A stretch of DNA of 64,000 bases from RGIG8244 sp045592785 (GCA_045592785.1 JAZNVL010000050.1:1-64000), one strand, 5' to 3'; counted from the first letter of the stretch, positions 37,112 to 46,222 are shown. Notes: generated from the sequence alone by a model not told the origin. A program made the numbers and translations.

Positions 37112-38376
37112 GTGTGCCGAATAGTTTTTCCCACATAAATCTGACGCGGACGGACGATTTTCGTTTCCATCCCGATCATTTCACGCCAATGTGCGATCCA
37201 GCCCGGCAGACGCGCCAGCGCAAACATCACCGTAAACATGTTTTCCGGGATACCCAATGCACGATATACGATCCCGCTGTAGAAGTCCACGTTGGGATAC
37301 AGATTCCGTTTCACAAAGTATTCATCCGCCAACGCAGTCTGTTCCACTTCCAGCGCAATGTCAAGCAGCGGATCCGAGATGTGCATCTTGTTCAGGAACG
37401 CATGACATTCCCGCTTGATGATCTTCGCACGCGGGTCGAACGTCTTGTAAACACGATGCCCGAAGCCCATCAGTTTCGTCGGGTCACTGTGGTCTTTCAC
37501 ACGGTCAAAGTATTTCTTCGTCCCGCCTTCACGCTGGATCGTACGGAACATTTCCACCACCTGCTGGTTCGCGCCACCGTGAAGCGGTCCGGACAACGCC
37601 GAAATACCCGCAGAAATCGTGGCATACAGGTTCACCTGCGCACTGCCGATGGTGCGGACCGTCGTCGTGGAACAGTTCTGTTCGTGGTCCGCATGGAGGA
37701 TCAGCAGGATATTCAGGATGCGCACGGCTTCTTCGCTGATACGGTAGGGAACCACCGGGGAATCGAACATCATATTCAGGAAGTTGGCGCAATAAGTCAG
37801 GTCATTCCGCGGGTAAACCACCGGCTCGCCCACGCTTTTCTTGTAGGCGAATGCCGCCATAGTGCGGACCGTGGAAATCAGACGGGCAGTGGAGATCTCA
37901 ATATCATCCTGCATGGAAAGCTGGTCCACATTGGGATAGAACACCGCCAGTGCATTGATCATGGTGGAAAGGATGTGCATGGGGTGCGCACCCCGGGGAT
38001 AATGATCAAAGAAGTGACGCATATCTTCGTGCATCAGAGAGTGGATGTTCAGAAGATGAGAGAAATTTCTGCGCTGCTGTACGTTGGGAAGGTCACCATG
38101 CACCAGCAGATACGCCACATCCACAAACGTGTGGTTCTCCACCAGGTCTTCCACCGGATATCCGCGGTAACGCAGGATCCCGTTCTCCCCATCCACAAAA
38201 GTGATGGAACTCTGACAGACTGCTGTATTCATCAGACTGCGGTCCAGAACGACGTGCCCCGTTTGCTTTCGGAGCTGGGCTATATCGATCGCTTTTTCGC
38301 CTTCCGAACCAACTACCACGGGCAATTCAATTTCTTTCCCGCCGAGGAGCAATTTTGCGTTTTCTGTGTTTTCCAT
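37108..38376 (-). CDS. gltA: Citrate synthase
   Basis: Condenses oxaloacetate and acetyl-CoA at the entry of the TCA cycle. The 422-residue length fits the hexameric Gram-negative type. Catalytic landmarks are GPLHGGANQ, GFGHRVYKTFDPRAKI and the Asp-bearing NVDFYSGIVYRALGIPE. It stands alone with its own promoter, divergent from the RRM protein gene. Confidence 0.96.
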   Translation of the reverse strand: MENTENAKLLLGGKEIELPVVVGSEGEKAIDIAQLRKQTGHVVLDRSLMNTAVCQSSITFVDGENGILRYRGYPVEDLVENHTFVDVAYLLVHGDLPNVQQRRNFSHLLNIHSLMHEDMRHFFDHYPRGAHPMHILSTMINALAVFYPNVDQLSMQDDIEISTARLISTVRTMAAFAYKKSVGEPVVYPRNDLTYCANFLNMMFDSPVVPYRISEEAVRILNILLILHADHEQNCSTTTVRTIGSAQVNLYATISAGISALSGPLHGGANQQVVEMFRTIQREGGTKKYFDRVKDHSDPTKLMGFGHRVYKTFDPRAKIIKRECHAFLNKMHISDPLLDIALEVEQTALADEYFVKRNLYPNVDFYSGIVYRALGIPENMFTVMFALARLPGWIAHWREMIGMETKIVRPRQIYVGKTIRHT

Positions 38377-38427
38377 AACTTTCTTTCCGGTTGCTTTTGT
38401 ACAATTCAGAATTTATACCAAATCAGT

Positions 38428-38455
38428 ACTATATCCCATTTTTAAAGTTTTTCAA
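38428..38455 (-). promoter_or_regulatory. Promoter of citrate synthase
   Basis: Minus strand TTGAAA (38455-38450), 16 bp, TATAGT (38433-38428), about 50 nt before the ATG. Confidence 0.6.
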
Positions 38456-38528
38456 GTCTTACTCCCCGTTTTTTACCGAAAATCAATGCTTTTTTCTAAA
38501 AATTTTTCCGTTTTTTTCATTATTTTAT

Positions 38529-38556
38529 TTGAAAAAAACGTTTTCGGCAATATTGT
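38529..38556 (+). promoter_or_regulatory. Promoter of the RRM protein gene
   Basis: TTGAAA (38529-38534), 16 bp, TATTGT (38551-38556), with TATACT overlapping its end. The leader is about 47 nt. Confidence 0.5.
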
Positions 38557-38609
38557 ATACTCCTGACACAAATCTTGAACACGCAGAAAGGATTTCCGGT
38601 ATCTCTGTC

Positions 38610-39437
38610 ATGAAAACCATGTATGTGGGCAATCTGCCCTTCAGCACCACCGAACAGGAGTTGCGGGACCTCTTCGGACTCTATGGATCCGTCGAAAACG
38701 TCCAGATCGTAACCGCACGCGACACCGGACTTCCCAGAGGGTTCGCTTTCGTTTCCATGGATGATGATGCAGCCGTCGCTGCCATCGCCGCTTTGAATGA
38801 ACAACTCTTCGCCGGACGCCGTCTCCGCGTGGATGCCACCAGAGAAGATCAGGTGCCGCCCGAACAGAAAGAAGTCGACGGCGAACAGGATGAACAGAAG
38901 GATGAACGCCCCCGTAGACAATTCAGAGACAGAGGCGACCGTCCACGCAGATCGTTCCGCGATAACGGCGATCGCCCACGCAGATCCTCCTTCCGGGATA
39001 ACGGCGATCGCCCCCGCAGACCGTTCCGTGACGGCGACGACAACCGCGAATTCCGCCCGCGCAGACCGTTCCGGGATGGCGATGACAACCGGGAATTCCG
39101 CCCCCGCAGACCGTTCCGCGATGGCGATGACAACCGGGAATTCCGCCCGCGCAGAAACTTCCGGGATTTCGATAACGAACAGGATACACACACCGAACAC
39201 TCTTTCCGGGATAACGGCGATTCCTGGGAACTGCGTTCTTTCAGTTCCGAACGCAAAGAGTTCTCCGAACGTCGTGAGAATGACCGCCGGGAGTTCCGCC
39301 CCCGTAAACCGTTCCGCAATGATGATCGCGGACGCCGTCCGTTCCGTGACAACGGGGATCGTCGGGATTTCCGCCCGCGCAAGCCGTTCCGCCGGGATTT
39401 CAACCGTGACGGCGAAAACGCAGAATCCCGCGATTAA
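38610..39437 (+). CDS. RRM RNA-binding protein with Arg/Asp-rich repeat tail
   Basis: A 275-residue protein. Residues 1-80 are one RRM with RNP2 MYVGNLPF and RNP1 RGFAFVSM, like small cold-inducible bacterial RRM proteins. The rest is a disordered tail rich in Arg, Asp, Phe and Asn, built of RPRRPFRDGDDNREF-type units and shorter RDNGDRPRRS units. Such tails favour RNA binding and condensate formation. The start at 38610 (MKTMYVG) gives a family-typical N-terminus, but AGAAAGGA lies about 17 nt away, which is rather far. A terminator follows. Confidence 0.88.
   Translation: MKTMYVGNLPFSTTEQELRDLFGLYGSVENVQIVTARDTGLPRGFAFVSMDDDAAVAAIAALNEQLFAGRRLRVDATREDQVPPEQKEVDGEQDEQKDERPRRQFRDRGDRPRRSFRDNGDRPRRSSFRDNGDRPRRPFRDGDDNREFRPRRPFRDGDDNREFRPRRPFRDGDDNREFRPRRNFRDFDNEQDTHTEHSFRDNGDSWELRSFSSERKEFSERRENDRREFRPRKPFRNDDRGRRPFRDNGDRRDFRPRKPFRRDFNRDGENAESRD
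39015..39149 (+). repeat. Three 45-bp tandem repeats in the RRM protein tail
   Basis: Units at 39015-39059, 39060-39104 and 39105-39149 differ mostly at third positions, and a degraded fourth follows. Each encodes a 15-residue Arg/Asp/Phe-rich unit. Confidence 0.92.
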
Positions 39438-39465
39438 GCCTCCCGCTTTTCCATGATCCATCAAA

Positions 39466-39494
39466 AAACTGCTGCAATGCGGCAGTTTTTTTTG
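39466..39494 (+). terminator. Rho-independent terminator after the RRM gene
   Basis: AAACTGCTGC (39466-39475) pairs with GCGGCAGTTT (39479-39488), with one G-T pair and a 3-nt loop, followed by a T run. Confidence 0.85.
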
Positions 39495-39562
39495 CTCTTT
39501 TTTCAAGAGTGGACACAAACTGTCTCTCACCGCGGTGTATCGTAATCACAGAAACGCAAAGT

Positions 39563-39594
39563 GTGTTGTTGTGTTGTTGTGTTGTTGTGTTGTG
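39563..39594. repeat. GTGTTGTT octanucleotide microsatellite
   Basis: Three perfect GTGTTGTT units and a fourth with one change lie between two terminators in the gap between convergent genes. The copy number is likely to vary by slippage. Confidence 0.9.
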
Positions 39595-39630
39595 GTGAGG
39601 GTGGCTGTGTAAAAAAAAAGAGGACGGGGG

Positions 39631-39667
39631 ATCCCCGCTGTACGTTACTGTGCAGCGGGGATTTTTA
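39631..39667 (-). terminator. Hairpin downstream of comEC, possibly bidirectional
   Basis: ATCCCCGCTG (39631-39640) and CAGCGGGGAT (39653-39662) form a perfect 10-bp stem, directly after the comEC stop. On the minus strand a nine-T run lies some 10 bases beyond the stem. On the plus strand TTTTTATT follows at once. Confidence 0.7.
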
Positions 39668-41761
39668 TTGTACCGGATAACAACGTATCTTCCCGCAGAC
39701 CAGAGGGAATGATTTCTTCTGTGCGGAAAACGTCAGGGTGTCATCGGGTTCACTTTTCCGGATCATACCGCTGAACACGGTACCATCCCGTTTCCGGATC
39801 TGGAAATACAGTTCATTCTTATGTTCCACCGCCAGAATGGAATCGGTACGGAAGATTTGTAGCGGCGGATGTGGTTCACCGGGATCATCCGGCAGTGTTT
39901 TCAAGACAGGAAACCGTTCCCGGAGATAAGTTTCCGCCGAACAGCAATCCTGATTGGAACTCTGCAGGAAAAGTTGTGTGCAATGGTTCACCTGATGGGA
40001 CCGGAGTTGTCGGAACACGGCGGCGGCGAATTGCATATCCGGCAGGAAAAGGATATCCGCCGAAGCATTTTCCGGGTGGATCACGCAGATCGAATACGCG
40101 GTCCCGTCGGAAAACAACAGGATCGTTTCCTCTTTATCAAAAGCTCCGCGGCACCACCAGAGGCAAAGCAGAAGCAGGCAAACCGGGCACAAAATCCGGA
40201 TCCATTTTCTGTGTACGGCAAGAAACAGGAACAGAAGCAGCAGGAATCCGATCACAGAAAACAAGCCCGGGGTCGCGATCTTCGCACCCGCCGCAGCAAA
40301 CGTCTCCGCAAGCAGGCAGATGAGTTCCAGATCCAGCGAAAGAAACCAGGAAAAAAGACCGGACAGCAGCGGAACAAAGGAAAACAAACCCGTCAGAAAA
40401 AAGAAGAAAAAGCCCAGCAGGACCACCGGGATCGCAAGAAAGTTCGCCACCGGTGACCCGGCAGGCAGCATCCCCTGGTACAATAACGACAATGGCAGAG
40501 ATACCAGCCAGGCGACCAGACAGCCGGCGATCATCTGGCGCAGGCGCAGACCGAATACATGACGCCGGATCATCCCCGGTTCGATCCAGCGGGATGGTGT
40601 CAGCAGAAGTTCTTCGCCGGGCGGGGGTGGATGCCGCCGTTGAAATTCAGACGTCAGCAGCAATGCTGCCACCACCAGGAACGAAAATTGGAATCCTGTA
40701 CTGAATAACGTCACAGGATCCAGCACAAGCAGGATGAACGCAGTGAGGAACAAGGTGTTCAGCGTGATGGTGCGCAACTGAAATGCACGCAAACCGAAGA
40801 ACAATGCAAACATGACGAATGCCCGGAACGCAGGCACGCGCATCCCCGTGGATGCCGTATACAGAAACGTGATGGCGATCACGCTCAAATAACGCCAGCG
40901 GTACGGCAGAAAACACAACAGAACAAACAGTACTCCGGCAAAAAGTGTGACATGGGTCCCGCTCACCGAAAGAATGTGGATCATTCCGCTTTTCAGAAAG
41001 TCCTGTTTCGTCCCCGCATCCGCACTGCGGATCCCGAAAAACAATCCCGGCGCAAGATCACGGGCGTTCTCCGGCGTAATACGCGCACAGACCCGGTTCA
41101 GCAGCCATGACCGGATATCATACAGTCCGCGCAGAAGTCCGCCGCCCCGCGCCTTTTTCTCCAGCGAATCACTGCGTAACTCGTAATAGATCCCCTGCCG
41201 TTCCAGCCATTGACGATAATCAAAATCGTCCGCGGTCAACGGCGGCGCAGGACGCCGGAATGTGCCGCTGACACGGTACACATCGCCATACCCCGGATCC
41301 CAGTTTTCCCGTTCATCGTAGGGCGCAACCAGCATGACGTCGGAAATAAGTTCCACCCGTTCCCCGGTCAGATCGGTCACACTGCGGACCTGCGCTCTCA
41401 CGCTGTACGGCGGTTTCAGAAACGCCAACCCCGTAGATAAGGATTCATCGGTGATCCGGACTTCCGCCACGGCATATCCGGGCGAACCGGAAAAATACCG
41501 GAGCAAGGGATCTTCCACGCGGTACGGCGCATGAAGGACAAGAGAAAACGCCGTCAATGCCGCCGGGATCGCGATCCGGAACAATCCGGTTCGCAATGGG
41601 AAGAACCATACCGCGGTCAGCACCAAAAGAAAAGCAAAAGAAAAACCCGTCCTGCCGGAAAGCAAAACGGGGAGTATAACAGCACATGCTGCGCCGCACA
41701 TCAGGACTGCCGGATACTTCCGGGCAAATGCACTGGTACGATCATGCAGTCTGCGGATCAT
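39665..41761 (-). CDS. comEC: ComEC/Rec2 family DNA-uptake channel
   Basis: Inner-membrane channel that imports single-stranded DNA in natural transformation. The 698-residue protein has an N-terminal DUF4131-like domain between membrane helices. The Competence core follows, with MIHILSVSGTHVTLFAGVL (family ISGxH motif) and LYTASTGMRVPAFRAFVMFALF, and about ten helices in all. The C-terminal 140 residues begin ILLFSDGTAYSICVI but lack the HxHxDH metal motif, so the nuclease-like lactamase domain is degenerate or lost. The start shares a base with the argF stop (TAATG), so translation is coupled to arginine genes. Confidence 0.9.
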   Translation of the reverse strand: MIRRLHDRTSAFARKYPAVLMCGAACAVILPVLLSGRTGFSFAFLLVLTAVWFFPLRTGLFRIAIPAALTAFSLVLHAPYRVEDPLLRYFSGSPGYAVAEVRITDESLSTGLAFLKPPYSVRAQVRSVTDLTGERVELISDVMLVAPYDERENWDPGYGDVYRVSGTFRRPAPPLTADDFDYRQWLERQGIYYELRSDSLEKKARGGGLLRGLYDIRSWLLNRVCARITPENARDLAPGLFFGIRSADAGTKQDFLKSGMIHILSVSGTHVTLFAGVLFVLLCFLPYRWRYLSVIAITFLYTASTGMRVPAFRAFVMFALFFGLRAFQLRTITLNTLFLTAFILLVLDPVTLFSTGFQFSFLVVAALLLTSEFQRRHPPPPGEELLLTPSRWIEPGMIRRHVFGLRLRQMIAGCLVAWLVSLPLSLLYQGMLPAGSPVANFLAIPVVLLGFFFFFLTGLFSFVPLLSGLFSWFLSLDLELICLLAETFAAAGAKIATPGLFSVIGFLLLLFLFLAVHRKWIRILCPVCLLLLCLWWCRGAFDKEETILLFSDGTAYSICVIHPENASADILFLPDMQFAAAVFRQLRSHQVNHCTQLFLQSSNQDCCSAETYLRERFPVLKTLPDDPGEPHPPLQIFRTDSILAVEHKNELYFQIRKRDGTVFSGMIRKSEPDDTLTFSAQKKSFPLVCGKIRCYPVQ

Positions 41762-42672
41762 TATTCCGGCATCAGGGTTGCCATGATCGCTTTCTGAACA
41801 TGCAAACGGTTTTCCGCTTCATCGAACACGATGGAGTGGGGAGAATCCATCACGTCGTCCGTGATTTCTTCCCCGCGGTGCGCAGGAAGACAGTGCATGA
41901 CGGAAACATCTTTCTTTGCAAAAGTCAACTGTTTGCTGTTCAACTGGTAGGGCTGAAGAATACGACGGCGTTCCGCAGCTTCGTCTTCAAAGCCCATGCT
42001 TACCCAGACGTCCGTATAGATAAAGTCGGCACCGTCAAGCGCTTCCTTCGGATCTTCCGTCCAGGAAACACGGCCGGATCCCACCGGATTGTTCAGGATC
42101 TCATCGGCAGGACGGAATTCTTCGGGAGCTGCGATGGCGAAATCGATCCCGGCGATCTTGCTGACCAATGCCAGAGAGTTGGACATATTGCTGGCACCAT
42201 CGCCAAGATACGCCATCTTGATCCCGTCAAACGTGCCCTTCTTTTCCAGAATGGTGAAGAGGTCAGTCAGTGCCTGACAGGGATGATAATCATCCGTCAA
42301 CGCATTGATAACGGAAGCAGTACCATGTTCCGCAAGTCCTTCCACATCCGACTGTTTGAATGTACGGATCACGATCCCGTGAAGATAACGGCTCAATACT
42401 TTTGCCGTGTCATGGATCGTTTCGCCGCGGCCCATCTGGGTCTTGCTCATATCCAGGATCACCGCGTGTCCGCCCAGTTCGTGGATCCCCACTTCGAAGG
42501 AAACACGGGTGCGGGTGGAGGATTTCGCAAAGATCACACCCACGCTTTTCCCGGTGAGGGGTTTCATCGCGTTGGGAGACATGCGTTCCCGTTTGAGTTT
42601 CGCAGTCAAATCAAACAGACGCATCATGGCGTCGTAGTCAAATTCCTGTCCGGTAAGCAGATGACGTACCAT
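41761..42672 (-). CDS. argF: Ornithine carbamoyltransferase
   Basis: Makes citrulline from ornithine and carbamoyl phosphate. The 303-residue enzyme has the phosphate-binding SSTRTRVSFEVG, HPCQALTDL, the ornithine-side DVWVSMGFE and the catalytic HCLPAHRG. It is preceded by argD with a 3-nt gap and followed by comEC with a 1-nt overlap. carB at the right end of the window supplies its carbamoyl phosphate. Confidence 0.96.
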   Translation of the reverse strand: MVRHLLTGQEFDYDAMMRLFDLTAKLKRERMSPNAMKPLTGKSVGVIFAKSSTRTRVSFEVGIHELGGHAVILDMSKTQMGRGETIHDTAKVLSRYLHGIVIRTFKQSDVEGLAEHGTASVINALTDDYHPCQALTDLFTILEKKGTFDGIKMAYLGDGASNMSNSLALVSKIAGIDFAIAAPEEFRPADEILNNPVGSGRVSWTEDPKEALDGADFIYTDVWVSMGFEDEAAERRRILQPYQLNSKQLTFAKKDVSVMHCLPAHRGEEITDDVMDSPHSIVFDEAENRLHVQKAIMATLMPE

Positions 42673-42675
42673 TGG

Positions 42676-43878
42676 TTATTCTCCTTTCAGAAGTTCTTTC
42701 AGCGCGGCATCGATCAGTTTTACCGCCTTTTCACATTGTTCACGGGTCACGATCAGCGGCGGGACCAGACGGAGTACCGTTTCGCCCGCAGAAAGCGCGA
42801 TCATTCCTTTTTTACGCAAAATGGCAAGCAAGCCGCCCGCAGGACGGTCCAGGACAACGCCCAGCATCAGACCGTGTCCGCGGACCCCTTTCACGCAATC
42901 ATATTTTTCTGCCAGAGCAGAGAGTTTTTCTTTGAGGAATGCACCCTGTTCCACACAGTTTTCCAACAGTTTGTCGTGGATGATGGTATCCATCACGGCA
43001 CATGCCGCCGCACTGGCAAGGGCTGTACCGCCAAAGGTGCTGGCATGAGTCCCGGGTGTCAGGACATGTTCATGTTCCCGGCGGCACATCATCGCGCCCA
43101 TGGGGAATCCGTTGGCGATCCCTTTTGCCATGGAGAACGCATCGGGAATGATATCGCCGTGCATCCAGCCGAAGAGCTTCCCGGTTCTGCCGAACCCGCA
43201 CTGCACTTCATCAAACAGCAGAAGGATGCCTTTTTCATCACAGAGTTTACGCAATCCCTGAAGATACTTCTTATCCGCCGGGATCACGCCGCCTTCGCCC
43301 TGCACCGCTTCCAGAAGAACGGCGGCAGTCTTGGAATTGATCGCCTTTTTCACGGCGGCAAGGTCGTTATAATCCACGAACTTGAAGCCGGGCATATCGG
43401 GCTGGAATCCCTGACGGTATTTTGCGCGTCCGGTGGCAGCGAGGGTGGCAAGGGTACGCCCATGGAACGAATCGTTCATGGCGATGATCTCAAATTTGCC
43501 TTTATCGGAACCCCATTTCCGGGCGAACTTGATCAATGCTTCGTTGGCTTCCGCTCCACTGTTGCAGAAAAAGCAGACGCCGTCAAAGGTATTTTCCACG
43601 ATCCGTTTCGCCAACTGGGGCTGCTTGTCGTTCATGAAAAGATTGGAAACATGTACCAGTTTCTGCGCCTGTTCACAGATCGCAGAGGTCACGTCCGGAT
43701 GACAGTGTCCCAGATTGCACACCGCGATCCCGGAGGAGAAGTCCAGATACTTGCGGCCCCGGGCATCCCACAGATAACACCCCGCCCCGCGCACGAAAAG
43801 CATATCTGCACGCGGATAGGTCTCCATAACGAAGTTCTGATACATTTCTTTGACAGCAAGTGTTTTATCCATACTCAT
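42676..43878 (-). CDS. argD: Acetylornithine aminotransferase
   Basis: PLP-dependent transaminase of arginine (and possibly lysine) synthesis, 400 residues. Landmarks are CNSGAEANEALIKFARK, LLFDEVQCGFGRTGKLF, the PLP lysine in SMAKGIANGFPMGA and THASTFGGTALASAAA. The upstream of two ATGs was taken because AAAGGA lies 7-8 nt before it. It is the first gene of the argD-argF-comEC operon. Confidence 0.94.
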   Translation of the reverse strand: MSMDKTLAVKEMYQNFVMETYPRADMLFVRGAGCYLWDARGRKYLDFSSGIAVCNLGHCHPDVTSAICEQAQKLVHVSNLFMNDKQPQLAKRIVENTFDGVCFFCNSGAEANEALIKFARKWGSDKGKFEIIAMNDSFHGRTLATLAATGRAKYRQGFQPDMPGFKFVDYNDLAAVKKAINSKTAAVLLEAVQGEGGVIPADKKYLQGLRKLCDEKGILLLFDEVQCGFGRTGKLFGWMHGDIIPDAFSMAKGIANGFPMGAMMCRREHEHVLTPGTHASTFGGTALASAAACAVMDTIIHDKLLENCVEQGAFLKEKLSALAEKYDCVKGVRGHGLMLGVVLDRPAGGLLAILRKKGMIALSAGETVLRLVPPLIVTREQCEKAVKLIDAALKELLKGE

Positions 43879-43917
43879 CCTGAATTCCTTTCATTGAAAT
43901 GAATGCCGTAAACCGTT

Positions 43918-43945
43918 ACAATAGCATATCTTTTTGAAAATGCAA
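43918..43945 (-). promoter_or_regulatory. Promoter of argD-argF-comEC
   Basis: Minus strand TTGCAT (43945-43940), 16 bp, TATTGT (43923-43918), with TGC before the -10 box. I see no ARG-box-like palindrome. Confidence 0.55.
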
Positions 43946-43964
43946 GCAATTTTTTGCATTATTT

Positions 43965-44423
43965 TCACTTTTTATATGTAAAAAGCATTTCCGCCAGAGC
44001 GGGTTCGATACTGCGCAACGGAGTCAGCACAAAATCACGCTCCGATGCCAGTGGATGGGGGATCACCAGGTCCGGATCGTGCAGTGTGAGATCCCCGAAA
44101 AGGATAATGTCCAAATCAAGCGTGCGGGAAACATAATGGGCATGATCCGCAGCCCGGCCACACGCAATTTCCGTTTCCTGACACAAGCGCAGCAGCGCAT
44201 GGGGTGTGTCAGCCCAATAACCGGAAACAACACTGTTCAGAAAGTCCGGTGTGCCCGGTGCCATACCCACCGGCGCGGAAATGACCGGAGATGCAAAACG
44301 GCGGACCGTAAATCCGCCGTTTTGAAGAAGCCGGAGCGCACGTTCGAATGTGCTCCGGACATCACCCAGATTGCCGCCCAGCGCGATTACGCAGAGCGGC
44401 AGTCGGGATTCGGGATCAGACAT
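43965..44423 (-). CDS. folK: HPPK, 6-hydroxymethyl-dihydropterin pyrophosphokinase
   Basis: Transfers pyrophosphate to hydroxymethyl-dihydropterin in folate synthesis. The 152-residue protein has ALGGNLGDVRSTFERAL, the two metal-binding Asp in SRTLDLDIILFGD and the IPHPLASERDFVLTPL loop. The start at 44423 overlaps the serA stop by 8 nt (ATGTCTGA). A longer start at 44438 would overlap more. It is the second gene of a serA-folK operon. Confidence 0.93.
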   Translation of the reverse strand: MSDPESRLPLCVIALGGNLGDVRSTFERALRLLQNGGFTVRRFASPVISAPVGMAPGTPDFLNSVVSGYWADTPHALLRLCQETEIACGRAADHAHYVSRTLDLDIILFGDLTLHDPDLVIPHPLASERDFVLTPLRSIEPALAEMLFTYKK

Positions 44424-45975
44424 CGAACGTGAAGGCATTGATCGCCTTGACTTCGGATGCGATCTTGCTGACGATTTCCGCCGGGACGAACCGGTTCGTT
44501 TTGATCACAGCCAGAGAACGGTTTGCCGCGGCATCCTGGGGAGCGCGGATATCCGTGATGTTGATCTTGGCATTGCCGAGGATGCTGGCGATTTTGCCGA
44601 TCACACCCGGTTCATCGTTGTATTCCACGAACAGATTGTCGCCCACGGGATCCAGATAGATCCCGTTGTATGCGTTGATACGGGCAATGCGGACACGTCC
44701 TTCCGCAATGGTTCCGCGCAAAGAAACACGTTCATTGCCGGAGATGAAGTCCAACGTGATGGATTCGCCGTAATGCTTGTTTTCATCCACTTCACGGTTT
44801 TCCACGGCAATGCCGCGTTCGCCCAAGTATTTCACAGCTTCATCGGCTCCGCTGAACGCATCGAATTCGGGGCAGACACCCGCCGTCACGGGGGCGACCA
44901 TCCATTTGCTGAATGCGTGCAGTTTACCGTAGAAACTCATTTCGATCTTGGAGATGGCACGGCCGCCCAGGCAAACTCTGCCCAGAGATGCCAGCAGAGA
45001 TGCCAGCTTCTGATAATTTTCATCCAGTCCGTCCGGAACACCTTTGTTGACCACACAGGTTGTGACACCTTCCACGAAATAGCCGACGGTCTGTTCGGCG
45101 GCGCGTTTTGCTGCCAGGAAGTTGGCTTCTTTCGTATTGGCGCCCAGGTGAGGCAGCATGATGTCGGCGATGTCTTTCACGGTCTTGTCGCCGGCTGCAT
45201 CTTTCGGATAAACGTCATTGCAGAAGATCAATTCTTTTTCTGCTTTCAGAGCGCGGATCGCGCCTTCGTCAATGATCCCGGCACGGGCGCAGTTCACCAG
45301 AACAGCTCCCTTCTTCATGGTGCTGACCAGTTTTTCATTGATCATGCCGCGGGTCTTGTCATTTTCCGGAATGTGCAGAGAGATGATGTCCGCTTCTGCG
45401 AAGATTTCTTCCACAGAACAGAGCCGTACACCCAGACGGGCGGCGAGGTCCGCGGAGAGGACCGGGTCAAACCCCAGGACTTTGACTTCGAAACCGGAAA
45501 GACGTTTCACCAGGAGACGTCCGATATTGCCCAGACCGAGGATACCCACGGTCTTGCCGGTGAGTTCTCTGCCCATAAAGTTTTTCTTTTCCCAGAGACC
45601 GGCGCGGGTGGAGATGTCGGCGGGGACCAGTTTACGGTATCCGGCGAGGATCATGGCAACCACTTCTTCCGCCACGGCGTTGGAGTTTGCGCCGGGGGTA
45701 TTCATTACGTCGATCCCGAGTTTGCGGGCGTAACGGATATCGATATTGTCAAACCCGGCACCGGCGCGAACCACCAGTTTCAGGTTCGGCAGAAGATCCA
45801 TGACTTCCGGAGTCACTTTTTCACTGCGGACAATAATCGCGGAGGCATCGGAATTTGCCTTTGCCAAATCAACGACCGGGGTTTCCGGTTCCTGCACGGC
45901 GGTAAATCCGTTTTCAGACAGAATTGCTTTTACAACACCGTCCAGTTTGGTCGGGATCAGTACTTTTCTTGTCAT
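44416..45975 (-). CDS. serA: D-3-phosphoglycerate dehydrogenase, long form
   Basis: First enzyme of serine synthesis, NAD-dependent. The 519-residue long type I form has a substrate/NAD core with GILGLGNIGRLLVKRL, the catalytic Arg (NCARAGIIDE) and Glu, and His in MLPHLGANTKEA. An intervening domain is followed by a C-terminal ACT domain (NLFVEYNDEPGVIGKIASILG) for serine inhibition. The start at 45975 (MTRKVL) was chosen over 45981 because GGAG lies 7 nt before it. A structured leader of about 180 nt precedes it. Confidence 0.96.
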   Translation of the reverse strand: MTRKVLIPTKLDGVVKAILSENGFTAVQEPETPVVDLAKANSDASAIIVRSEKVTPEVMDLLPNLKLVVRAGAGFDNIDIRYARKLGIDVMNTPGANSNAVAEEVVAMILAGYRKLVPADISTRAGLWEKKNFMGRELTGKTVGILGLGNIGRLLVKRLSGFEVKVLGFDPVLSADLAARLGVRLCSVEEIFAEADIISLHIPENDKTRGMINEKLVSTMKKGAVLVNCARAGIIDEGAIRALKAEKELIFCNDVYPKDAAGDKTVKDIADIMLPHLGANTKEANFLAAKRAAEQTVGYFVEGVTTCVVNKGVPDGLDENYQKLASLLASLGRVCLGGRAISKIEMSFYGKLHAFSKWMVAPVTAGVCPEFDAFSGADEAVKYLGERGIAVENREVDENKHYGESITLDFISGNERVSLRGTIAEGRVRIARINAYNGIYLDPVGDNLFVEYNDEPGVIGKIASILGNAKINITDIRAPQDAAANRSLAVIKTNRFVPAEIVSKIASEVKAINAFTFDV

Positions 45976-46082
45976 TGTCATTCTCCTAACATGTTATGTG
46001 GCAGGTTTTTCCGTGCTCGATAATTTTTGAACCATCTCAATGACAACCAATCAGCGGTCTTTCTGCTGCTTGATTCTCTTCC

Positions 46083-46154
46083 GCGGATGACTCCGCTGAT
46101 CCTGTTTCATCGGGCTGACGACGGATGCCCTGTCGTTGTATTTTTCTGACAGGG
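46083..46154 (-). ncRNA. Structured 5' leader of serA
   Basis: If transcription starts after the -10 box at 46164-46159, the RNA begins with a perfect 7-bp hairpin (CCCTGTC at one end of 46128-46154, GACAGGG at the other). A second hairpin, GCGGA-GTCA-TCCGC, lies at 46096-46083. The leader continues unstructured to serA. I match it to no known riboswitch or T-box. Confidence 0.4.
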
Positions 46155-46158
46155 GTAT

Positions 46159-46187
46159 AATATAGCACACATTCCGCGCGTTTCCAG
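46159..46187 (-). promoter_or_regulatory. Promoter of serA-folK
   Basis: Minus strand TATATT (46164-46159) is preceded by TGTGC (extended -10). CTGGAA, 17 bp upstream (46187-46182), is a weak -35 box. Confidence 0.5.
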
Positions 46188-46222
46188 AAAAATTTTCAGA
46201 AATATGCAAATTTTTTTCGGAT

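Noticed and set aside
39015..39149. Regular repeats that could suggest a CRISPR array
   Set aside because: The units are contiguous without unique spacers, stay in frame and encode the RRM protein tail.
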